This document shows, in pieces, positions 54,717 to 64,000 of a stretch of 64,000 nucleotides of DNA (its first letter is position 1; each line of letters opens with the position of its first letter). The position numbers and the translations under genes were made by a program. Origin of the DNA: Spiroplasma platyhelix PALS-1 (GTDB taxonomy: Bacteria > Bacillota_I > Bacilli_A > Mycoplasmatales > VBWQ01); the NCBI RefSeq assembly GCF_021496725.1, contig NZ_CP051215.1:620001-684000 (forward strand), read 5' to 3'. The notes below the pieces were generated by a model that did not search any database, was not told the DNA's origin, and worked only from the letters and a program-made list of their open reading frames with translations.

Positions 54717-56255
54717 ATGAATACCCAAATAATTATTTTAGATTATGGAAGCCAATACACACAATTACTAGCAAGAAGAATAAGAGAATTGAATGTTTAC
54801 GCTGAAGTTGTATCATTTAACACAACCGCAAACGATTTAAAAAAATATCAAAATCTAAAAGGGATTATTTTATCAGGTGGTCCTTCAAGTGTTTATGCTA
54901 ATGATGCTTATAGTATTGATCAAGAAATTTTTAATTTAAACTTACCAATTCTTGGTGTTTGCTATGGCATGCAATTAATTACTGAAATTTTTGGTGGCAA
55001 AGTTGAACTAGCTAATAGTCAAGAGTTTGGCAAAGCCATTTTACATTTAGATAAACAAGAAAATAAATTATTTGAAAATGTGAAAAATGATTGCCAAGTA
55101 TGAATGAGCCATGCTGACCATCTAACTCAAATGCCAAAAGAATTTGTACAATTAGCTTATTCTGATAGTAGTGTTGCTGCTATTGCAAATTTAAATAAAA
55201 ATATCTATGGCATCCAATTTCATGCTGAGGTTACTCAATCAGAATATGGTATCCAAATGATTGAAAACTTTTTATTTAAAATTGCTAATTGTAACAAAGA
55301 TTGAACAATGCAAGAATTTATTAAAGAAAAAATTCAAGAGATTAAAACAACTGTTGGTAGTGAACAAGTAATTTTAGGGCTATCTGGTGGAGTTGATTCT
55401 AGTGTTGCTGCTGTCCTGCTTTCAAAAGCAATTGGCAAACAACTAACATGTATTTTTGTTGATACAGGTTTATTAAGAAAAAATGAAGCTGAAAATGTAA
55501 TGAATATCTATGCAAAAGAATTTGATATCAATATCAAATTAATTGATGCACAAGAACAATTTTATAATGCTCTAAAAGGAATTACTGATCCAGAAGAAAA
55601 AAGAAAAATCATTGGACATAATTTTATTGAAGTCTTCAACAAACAAGCGCAAGAATTGAACAACGCTAAATTTTTAGCACAAGGAACAATTTATCCTGAT
55701 GTGATTGAATCTTCATCAGAAGAACATAACTCAAAAACAATTAAGTCACATCATAATGTTGGTGGACTACCTGAAGATTTAAAATTTAGTCTACTTGAAC
55801 CTTTAAGAAACTTATTTAAAGATGAAGTAAGAAAAGTAGGTAGAGAACTAGGAATTCCTGATGTCATGATTAATCGTCATCCTTTTCCTGGACCAGGACT
55901 TGGTATTAGAGTTATTGGTGAAGTTACAAAAGAAAAATGTGATATCTTAAGAGAAGTAGATGATATCTTCATCAAAAAACTAATTAAAGAAGATTGGTAC
56001 AATAAAACATCACAAGCATTTGTTACTTTACTACCAGTCAAAACTGTTGGCGTCATGGGGGACAATCGTACATATGATTATGTTGTTGCTCTAAGATGTG
56101 TCAACACAATTGACTTCATGACAGCAACAACAACTCATCTACCTTGAGAATTTCTAGAAGAAGTTGTCAATGAAATAATTAATAAAGTAAAAAAAGTAAA
56201 CCGTGTAGTTTATGATATTACTTCTAAACCACCCGGAACAATAGAATGAGAATAG
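54717..56255 (+). CDS. guaA: GMP synthase (glutamine-hydrolysing)
   Basis: The 512-residue enzyme converts XMP to GMP. The class I glutamine amidotransferase domain has [11 protein letters not shown] and catalytic Cys82 in GVCYGMQ, with the His/Glu pair in FHAEV; the ATP pyrophosphatase domain has [13 protein letters not shown]; the C-terminal domain reads [12 protein letters not shown] and ends [21 protein letters not shown] encodes Trp at several sites, joining what would otherwise be three fragments. It is followed after ten bases by guaB, so the two form a GMP-making operon. Confidence 0.97.
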
Positions 56256-56265
56256 GAGGAAAAAA

Positions 56266-57735
<1,470 letters not shown>

Positions 57736-57754
57736 AGTAAACTAAAAAATATTC

Positions 57755-57790
57755 AAAAAAAGAACGATAAACATCGTTCTTTTTTTATTT
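57755..57790. terminator. guaAB terminator
   Basis: AAAAAAGAACGAT and ATCGTTCTTTTTT form a hairpin with a long T run directly after guaB. Confidence 0.88.
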
Positions 57791-57792
57791 CA

Positions 57793-57846
57793 ACGGGTTG
57801 ACTTTAATAATTGGTAGATAAAAACCACTTAAATTTTAAATTCAAA
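57793..57846 (+). repeat. 54-bp direct repeat, copy 1
   Basis: This 54-base element starting ACGGGTTGACTTTAATAATT is identical to 63070-63123. Both copies sit 62 bases before a 77-aa gene, right after a terminator. TTGACT within it could be a -35 box, but a -10 at standard spacing is not obvious. Confidence 0.9.
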
Positions 57847-57908
57847 TTAACTCTGTTAGAAAGGAAAAAAGATTAATTAAGTTTTGATAAAAATTTGGAG
57901 GTTTTAAT

Positions 57909-58142
57909 ATGAAAGCAAGCAAAAACTATTTCTTTGCAAGATATGATAGTAAAACTGATTATTGTCTTGGAGTTTATGAAACTATTGAAGAAGCGATACT
58001 AAAAGTTTATGGTTATCAAAAAAATCATCAAAAATATAAAATTGCAAAAAATTCAATCATTGCGTCCTACACGCAAGCAGCAAGAAAAGATGGCTACCGT
58101 AGAAGTGCACATGGAATTTGATACAAATTTCCTATTTCATAA
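57909..58142 (+). CDS. 77-aa conserved small protein, copy 1
   Basis: A soluble 77-residue protein beginning MKASKNYFFARYDSKTDYCL with a basic C-terminus (SYTQAARKDGYRRSAHGI then WYKFPIS, Trp from UGA). A strong GGAGG precedes the start. A near-identical copy is at 63186-63419. The residues YFFARYDSKTD and GYRRSAHGIWYKF suggest a small nucleic-acid- or ribosome-binding fold, but I know no family. Each copy is followed by a gene of the YATIxQLN repeat family. Confidence 0.85.
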
Positions 58143-58280
58143 AAAAAATTAAAATCTATTTTTATTGAAAAAAGTTCGCACACTCTTTTATCAAACAAAA
58201 ACTTAAAAATCAAAACTTTATCAATTCTATTTTTATTGTTAAATACTTATCACTCATAAAAATTAAAAAGGAGATAAAAA

Positions 58281-59054
58281 ATGCAAGAAAAATCAAATCT
58301 AACACAAGCTAATGATACATATGCCACAATAGATCAATTAAATAAAGAAATAAAAACTCGTGCAAATAATGATACTGTAATAATAAATACTGTTAATAGT
58401 CTATCCACAAATTATGAAAACTATAAAAAAACAAGTACTATAATCTTAAATAATAAACAAGATAGAACTGATAACTCTCTAAATACTACAGACAAAACTA
58501 TTGTTGGAGCCATCAATGAAATCAACTCCGACTACATTAAAGGCTCTGAACTAACTTCAGGAATTAAAGAAAATAGAGATGACATTAATGAAATTAAAGA
58601 AGACTATATTAAAGGATCTAAACTAACTGAAAGCATCGAACAAAATAAAAATAATATCAATGAACTTAGTGTACAAATGGCAAGTGTTGTTGATAAATCT
58701 TATATAGACGAATCAATTACTAAAATGATAAATCAATTCGAAACAAAAATATATACTAAATTTAAAGAAGCAAATGTTAATGACGATAAATATCTTTTTG
58801 ATGAGTATGATGAAACTTACTGACATCTCTTTGTTTTTGAATTTGAAACAATTACTAAAAAGAAAATTATTGGAGTATTAGAAAGACCCAGTAATCTAAA
58901 CTCTGAAATACCTAGTCATAATGTAGTTTTAGATTATTCTGCTACATCTTCATTAAATTTAATATTTACAGCTTCACAAAAAACATTAGAAATTAAAAAT
59001 TGACTCGAAACACGTAGAAAGATAAGCAAGATAACTATATATAGAAAGAAGTAG
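58281..59054 (+). CDS. YATIxQLN-family protein with one VGAINE unit
   Basis: A 257-residue protein: the shared N-terminal module (YATIDQLNKEIKTRANND, about 14-31), one LNNKQDRTDNSLNTTDKTIV-type repeat followed by GAINEI, a coiled-coil segment, and a C-terminal globular part starting DEYDETYWHLFVFEFETI that is shared with the gene at 63509. There is no signal peptide or membrane helix. The repeat resembles phage tail-fibre shaft sequence. AAGGAG lies before the start. Function unknown; adjacent to a lipoprotein-like gene and the large repeat protein. Confidence 0.82.
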
Positions 59055-59144
59055 TTTTCAATAAAAGAAATCAAACATAAAATTATATTAATTTTACCTT
59101 TATTTCTAAGTATCTATTATCCAATTTTTAAATTTAAATTATAT

Positions 59145-59150
59145 TATAAT
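59145..59150 (+). promoter_or_regulatory. -10 element upstream of the lipoprotein-like gene
   Basis: TATAAT about 60 bases before the TTG start at 59211 in a spacer of 156 bases; the -35 region is poor. Confidence 0.35.
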
Positions 59151-59210
59151 TAGCATATAATCGTACTTTAATTAAAGAAAATAAAAAATATAAGATGTAG
59201 GAGACTAATC

Positions 59211-59897
59211 TTGAATAAAAATAAAATACTTAAAATAACACTTTTAAGTTCAGCAATTCTTGCCTGTATAAGCATCCCAATAATTTTATACTTTACTATT
59301 GGACAAAAAGATACTAGTACTACAACCAAAATTAATCTACAAGAACAAAATGTTACTTCTCTAGCAGATGTTCAACATGCCATTTCAATAACAGAGCAAG
59401 AAGCAAATACAATAAAAAGTGATATTCAATCAAAAATAAGTACTAAAATGACTAGCTTAGGTCTAGAAGCAGAAACTGACTACACAGTTAGCAATATAGA
59501 TACTATTAAAAGTGGAGTTAACTTAACCAATGTTTCTGTCAATGTTAATAGTGTTAGCTCTAGCACAAAAGTTATAGGAAGTTTAATAGTAACTTTAAAT
59601 ATTAGAGAAAATATGAGTGATCGTTCAATTTCAACTATTAATGTTCCTACTGATGAATCAGAAAACTTAGGAGCAATGACTGCAGATAATATTCAACGTA
59701 ATATTATAGTTGGTGTTGATGATGCTCTAAATGAAGGTCAAACAAATCGCCTAAACATAGACTATGAAATTGTTAATTTAAGCTTAATTGTAAGTGGAGC
59801 AAAATTTAGTGACTACAGCACTCAAATAAGTGTTAGACCTATTACATCTAGCAAACATTTAACAGGAACATTTTCAATTAATTTCCAACTACAATAA
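59211..59897 (+). CDS. Lipoprotein-like surface protein with two related domains
   Basis: A 228-residue protein starting at TTG behind AGGAG. The N-terminus MNKNKILKITLLSSAILAC ends in a lipobox-like AILAC with Cys19, but hydrophobic residues continue (ISIPIILYFTIG), so a membrane anchor rather than a lipid anchor is also possible. Residues 40-228 hold two related domains with the strand patterns LTNVSVNVNSVSSSTKVIGSLIVTLNI and IDYEIVNLSLIVSG...HLTGTFSINFQL, similar to the lipoprotein-associated domain repeats of mycoplasma surface proteins. It lies between two repeat-family genes. Confidence 0.75.
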   Translation: MNKNKILKITLLSSAILACISIPIILYFTIGQKDTSTTTKINLQEQNVTSLADVQHAISITEQEANTIKSDIQSKISTKMTSLGLEAETDYTVSNIDTIKSGVNLTNVSVNVNSVSSSTKVIGSLIVTLNIRENMSDRSISTINVPTDESENLGAMTADNIQRNIIVGVDDALNEGQTNRLNIDYEIVNLSLIVSGAKFSDYSTQISVRPITSSKHLTGTFSINFQLQ

Positions 59898-59964
59898 ATA
59901 AAAAATAAACTTAATATTGCTTTTTTATTTTTAACCATTGCTTTTTCTCAAAAAAGGAGAAAAA

Positions 59965-62900
59965 ATGAAAGAAAAAATAGAACCCTATGTTGTCTATGCA
60001 ACAATAGATGATTTAAATAATGAAGCAAGAACCCGTGCAAACAATGATGGTTTGATAAATAATAGTCTTAATCTTTTATCAAACGACTATCAAAGTTTTA
60101 AAAGTACGACTAATGCTACATTAAATAATAAACAAAATAAAAATGATAATACATTAATTACAACTAATAAAACTGTTGTCGGAGCCATCAATGAATTAAA
60201 ATCAGTCAACGACACTCAAACAACAAACATCAATCAAAATACTGGTGACATCAATAATATTAAATCAGACTATATTAAAGCAAGTGATCTAGGAAACGAA
60301 CTAGATACTAAACAAGACAAAACTGATGATGGCCTAAACACGACCGACAAAACCGTCGTTGGAGCCATCAACGAAATCAAATCAGTCAACGACACTCAAA
60401 CAACAAACATCAACCAAAACACTGCCGATATAACTGAAATCAAAACAGACTATGTTAAAGGTTCTGATCTAGGTAACCAACTAGACATAAAACAAAACAA
60501 AACTGATGATGGCCTAAACACGACCGACAAAACCGTCGTTGGAGCCATCAACGAAATCAAATCAGTCAACGACACTCAAACAACAAACATCAACCAAAAT
60601 ACTACTAACATTAGCCAAAACACTAATGACATTAATCAAATCAAAACAGACTATGTTAAAAGTTCTGATCTAGGAAACGAACTAGATACTAAACAAGACA
60701 AAACTGACAATGAACTAAACACAACCAACAAAACCGTCGTTGGAGCTATCAACGAAATCAAATCAGTCAACGACACTCAAACAACAAACATCAACCAAAA
60801 TACTACTAACATTAGCCAAAACACTAATGACATTAATCAAATCAAAACAGACTATGTTAAAGGATCTGATCTAGGTAACCAACTAGACATAAAACAAAAC
60901 AAAACTGATGATGGCCTAAACACAACAATTAAAACAGTTGTAGGAGCCATCAACGAAATCAAATCAGTCAACGACACTCAAACAACAAACATCAACCAAA
61001 ACACTGCCGATATAACTGAAATCAAAACAGACTATGTTAAAAGTTCTGATCTAGGAAACGAACTAGATACTAAACAAGACAAAACTGATGATGGCCTAAA
61101 CACGACCGACAAAACCGTCGTTGGAGCTATCAACGAAATCAAATCAGTCAACGACACTCAAACAACAAACATCAACCAAAACACTGCCGATATAACTGAA
61201 ATCAAAACAGACTATGTTAAAGGTTCTGATCTAGGTAACCAACTAGACATAAAACAAAACAAAACTGATGATGGCCTAAACACGACCGACAAAACCGTCG
61301 TTGGAGCCATCAACGAAATCAAATCAGTCAACGACACTCAAACAACAAACATCAACCAAAATACTACTAACATTAGCCAAAACACTAATGACATTAATCA
61401 AATCAAAACAGACTATGTTAAAAGTTCTGATCTAGGAAACGAACTAGATACTAAACAAGACAAAACTGACAATGAACTAAACACAACCAACAAAACCGTC
61501 GTTGGAGCCATCAACGAAATCAAATCAGTCAACGACACTCAAACAACAAACATCAACCAAAACACTACTAACATTACCCAAAACACTAATGACATTAATC
61601 AAATCAAAACAGACTATGTTAAAAGTTCTGATCTAGGAAACGAACTAGATACTAAACAAGACAAAACTGATGATGGCCTAAACACGACCGACAAAACCGT
61701 CGTTGGAGCCATCAACGAAATCAAATCAGTCAACGACACTCAAACAACAAACATCAACCAAAATACTACTAACATTAGCCAAAACACTAATGACATTAAT
61801 CAAATCAAAACAGACTATGTTAAAAGTTCTGATCTAGGAAACGAACTAGATACTAAACAAGACAAAACTGACAATGAACTAAACACAACCAACAAAACCG
61901 TCGTTGGAGCCATCAACGAAATCAAATCAGTCAACGACACTCAAACAACAAACATCAACCAAAACACTACTAACATTACCCAAAACACTAATGACATTAA
62001 TCAAATCAAAACAGACTATGTTAAAAGTTCTGATCTAGGAAACGAACTAGATACTAAACAAGACAAAACTGACAATGAACTAAACACAACCAACAAAACC
62101 GTCGTTGGAGCTATCAACGAAATCAAATCAGTCAACGACACTCAAACAACAAACATCAACCAAAATACTACTAACATTAGCCAAAACACTAATGACATTA
62201 ATCAAATCAAAACAGACTATGTTAAAGGATCTGATCTAGGAAACGAACTAGATACTAAACAAGACAAAAACGATACTTCATTAGCAACATCTAATAAAAC
62301 TGTTGTTGGTGCTATCAATGAACTAAATACTATTAAAGTAAGCGACATTGACTTTGAAAGCTTCCAAGAAAGTGTTCTTCAATATCAAAATATTACAAAT
62401 AACGCTTTAAACAACAAGCAAGATAAATATGATGTTGATTTAACAACTTCAGATATAACTGTTGTTGGAGCTATCAATGAATTAAAAATAATTTCTGATA
62501 ACCAAACAACAAGCATCAATACTAACACTAATGATATAAATAACATTCAAACAAACTATATGAAAACTTCTACTGCAAATAGTGCTTTAGCTTTAAAACA
62601 AAATATCACTGATAACGCTCTAAACACAACAAATAAGACTATTGTTGGAGCCATCAATGAAATTAAAACAAGTGCTCAAATTTGAACTGCTGTTGGAACA
62701 AGTGTAAATGCAAGAACATGAAATTACAATTTAACAACCAATAAAAAATATCGAATTGCTTACAATTGAAGTGCAAGTGACACTACAAGTAAAATCTACA
62801 AAGAATTTACATGAACTGGAACTAATATCTCACTTGAAACTTATAGTGACACATTTCCTTCTATATACATTCAACTACTTAACCTTACTCTATTAGGTAG

Positions 62901-63006
62901 TGCAAATGTTGTTGAATTAATAGCAACAAGCACAGGAATTCAAATTAGTACTAAAATAGGTAGTTCAACAATTGGACGAATTATTGCGTTAGAACAAGCC
63001 TCTTAA
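59965..63006 (+). CDS. Large VVGAINE repeat protein, phage-tail-fibre-like
   Basis: A 1013-residue protein. Residues 1-60 are the family module (VYATIDDLNNEARTRANNDG). Then come fourteen VVGAINE/IVGAINE units, the central ones nearly identical, with linker TDYVKSSDLGNELDTKQDKT and two lengths, 60 and 67 residues, the longer having an extra TNISQNTN segment. The C-terminal 110 residues (WTAVGTSVNARTWNYNLTTN onwards) form an Ile/Thr-rich likely beta-structured domain ending GRIIALEQAS. Shaft-plus-tip organisation mimics bacteriophage tail fibres. No signal peptide. Start 59965 follows AAAGGAG. Repeats could give length variation. Confidence 0.88.
60350..62250 (+). repeat. Tandem 180/201-bp coding repeats
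   Basis: At least ten units of 180 or 201 bases repeat inside the large GAINE protein, many base-identical over more than 100 positions. The two unit lengths alternate irregularly, consistent with unequal exchange. Confidence 0.92.
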
Positions 63007-63033
63007 TCTCTTTCTAACTAAGTAAATAATAAA

Positions 63034-63066
63034 GCACTATTAGATATCTAATAGTGCCTTATTTTT
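63034..63066 (+). terminator. Terminator of the large repeat gene
   Basis: GCACTATTAGATATCTAATAGTGC is a perfect palindrome followed by CTTATTTTT. Confidence 0.88.
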
Positions 63067-63069
63067 AGT

Positions 63070-63123
63070 ACGGGTTGACTTTAATAATTGGTAGATAAAA
63101 ACCACTTAAATTTTAAATTCAAA
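63070..63123 (+). repeat. 54-bp direct repeat, copy 2
   Basis: Identical to 57793-57846 and again directly after a terminator and before a 77-aa gene. Confidence 0.9.
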
Positions 63124-63185
63124 ATAACTTGATAAGAAAGGAGAAATAAATATTAAGTTTTTATAAATTTTGGAGGTTTAAAAAC

Positions 63186-63419
63186 ATGAAAGAGAGTAAA
63201 AATTATTTTTTTGCAAGATATGATAGTAAAACTGATCATTGTCTTGGAGTTTATGAAACTATTGAAGAAGCAATACTAAAAGTTTATGGTTATCAAAAAA
63301 ATCATCAAAAATACAAAATTGCAAAAAATTCAATCATTGCGTCTTACACGCAAGCAGCAAGAAAAGATGGGTATCGCAGAAGTGCGCACGGAATCTGATA
63401 TAAATTTCCTATTTCATAA
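63186..63419 (+). CDS. 77-aa conserved small protein, copy 2
   Basis: Near-identical paralogue of 57909-58142, differing by only a few residues (MKESKNYFF, KTDHCL). DNA differences are mostly silent, so the protein sequence is under constraint rather than a fresh unselected copy. TGGAGG precedes the start. Followed by the next repeat-family gene. Confidence 0.87.
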
Positions 63420-63508
63420 AAGAAAACTAACAAAGACAAAAAATAAACTTAATACTAATTTTTACTTTTGATATTTGCTTTTTCTAGCAAATTAAAAGAG
63501 GAGCAAAA

Positions 63509-64000
63509 ATGAAAGAAAAAGCTAAAAAAATAAAAACCTTAAAACACAATACTCTAGAAAATTCTAATCTTGTTGCCTATGCTACAATAGAACAATTAAA
63601 TAATGAATCAAAATTGCGTGCAAATACCGATATCTTACTAAATAATAGTATTAATCTCTTATCAAAAGATTATCAAGATTATAAAACTACAAATGATCCT
63701 ATATTAAATAATAAGCAAAGTAAAATTGATACTTCATTAGCAACATCATCTAAAGTTATTGTAGAAGCTATTAATGAAATTAATGCACAAATTATTACTA
63801 CTGTTGATAAATCCTATTTAGATGAACAACATAAAATTTTACAAAATAATATTAATATTTTTATTGAATCAATTACTAAAATGATAGATCAATTAGAAGC
63901 AAAAATATATACTAAATTTAAAGAAGTAACTATTAATAATGACTGGTATTTCTTTGATGACTATGATGAAACTTACTGACATCTCTTTGTTTTTGAATTT
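63509..64000 (+). CDS. YATIxQLN-family protein (runs off the window)
   Basis: At least 164 residues. A basic start (MKEKAKKIKTLKHNTLENSN) precedes the family module YATIEQLNNESKLRANTD; one repeat remnant LNNKQSKIDTSLATSSKVIV follows, with GAINE reading EAINE, then a coiled coil and the shared C-terminal domain DDYDETYWHLFVFEF, where the window ends. Closest to the gene at 58281-59054. GAGGAG precedes the ATG. Confidence 0.82.

Noticed and set aside
60350-62250. Long direct repeats suggesting a CRISPR array or satellite DNA
   Set aside because: They code in one frame for the VVGAINE modules with no unique spacers.
57793-63123. The two 54-bp repeats as attachment sites of an integrated element
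   Set aside because: No integrase, transposase or tRNA lies between or next to them; the region looks like a local cassette duplication.
63286-63471. Second frame overlapping the 77-aa gene
   Set aside because: No ribosome binding site and not preserved as a distinct protein in the first cassette copy.
58281-64000. A prophage, because of tail-fibre-like repeats
   Set aside because: No capsid, terminase, portal, sheath or lysis gene is present in the region.

Overview
The window is chromosomal DNA of a mollicute (Mycoplasma in the wide sense). It is very AT-rich and UGA is read as tryptophan: almost every long gene has in-frame UGA at family-conserved Trp positions (for example in GAPDH, EF-G, IMP dehydrogenase and GMP synthase), and UGG is rare. 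The genus cannot be fixed from sequence alone. No rRNA, CRISPR array, insertion sequence or recognisable prophage was found; the only tRNA is tRNA-Ile(GAU).

Layout. 0-5 kb: the end of an upstream gene, a DnaI-like helicase loader, gap and pgk, then two convergent membrane proteins that look like catalytically dead YugP-type metallopeptidases. 5-11 kb (minus): a yloU-fakA-PP-loop ATPase cluster, the ribosome hibernation factor, an ABC-2 exporter and tRNA-Ile. 11-16 kb: a YigZ-family protein, rplM-rpsI, an acyltransferase, a Pr6Pr-family membrane protein and rpsD with a long leader. 16-24.5 kb (minus): tyrS with a large insertion, a hypothetical, an XRE regulator, the conserved hprK-lgt-trxB-whiA block and a MATE transporter. 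24.5-30.4 kb: the most unusual part (below). 30.5-41.9 kb: an alpha/beta hydrolase, a large repeat protein, NADH oxidase plus amino-acid/cation symporter, a P-type ATPase, an aldo-keto reductase and a DEDD-type nuclease-like protein. 42-46.4 kb: the str operon rpsL-rpsG-fusA and tuf. 46.6-54.5 kb: a secreted protein, a fused ABC transporter, an HU-like protein, a second MATE transporter, two small paralogous membrane proteins, rplK-rplA and a second acyltransferase. 54.7-57.7 kb: guaA-guaB. 57.8-64 kb: a duplicated locus of small 77-aa proteins and phage-tail-fibre-like repeat proteins, running off the window end.

The main discovery candidate is 24.7-30.4 kb. A well-conserved cobalamin riboswitch precedes an operon encoding (1) a NrdF in which the three metal-binding glutamates are replaced by Val, Pro and Lys, the signature of the metal-free DOPA-radical R2 protein, (2) NrdI and NrdE fused in one 870-aa reading frame, (3) a membrane-anchored surface protein of unknown family and (4) a small membrane-anchored protein with a DUF4430/transcobalamin-like domain. 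The simplest model is that cobalamin switches off a metal-free class I ribonucleotide reductase (probably because a B12-dependent class II enzyme is encoded elsewhere), and that the last two genes help the cell bind or import cobalamin.

A second theme is a family of signal-peptide-less proteins sharing an N-terminal module (Y-A-T-I-x-Q-L-N) and, in the larger members, tandem VVGAINE repeats resembling phage tail-fibre shafts. Four members lie in the window, two of them preceded by a copy of the same 54-bp element and a near-identical 77-aa gene. An unrelated 727-aa coiled-coil protein carries about eleven near-perfect 84-bp repeats.
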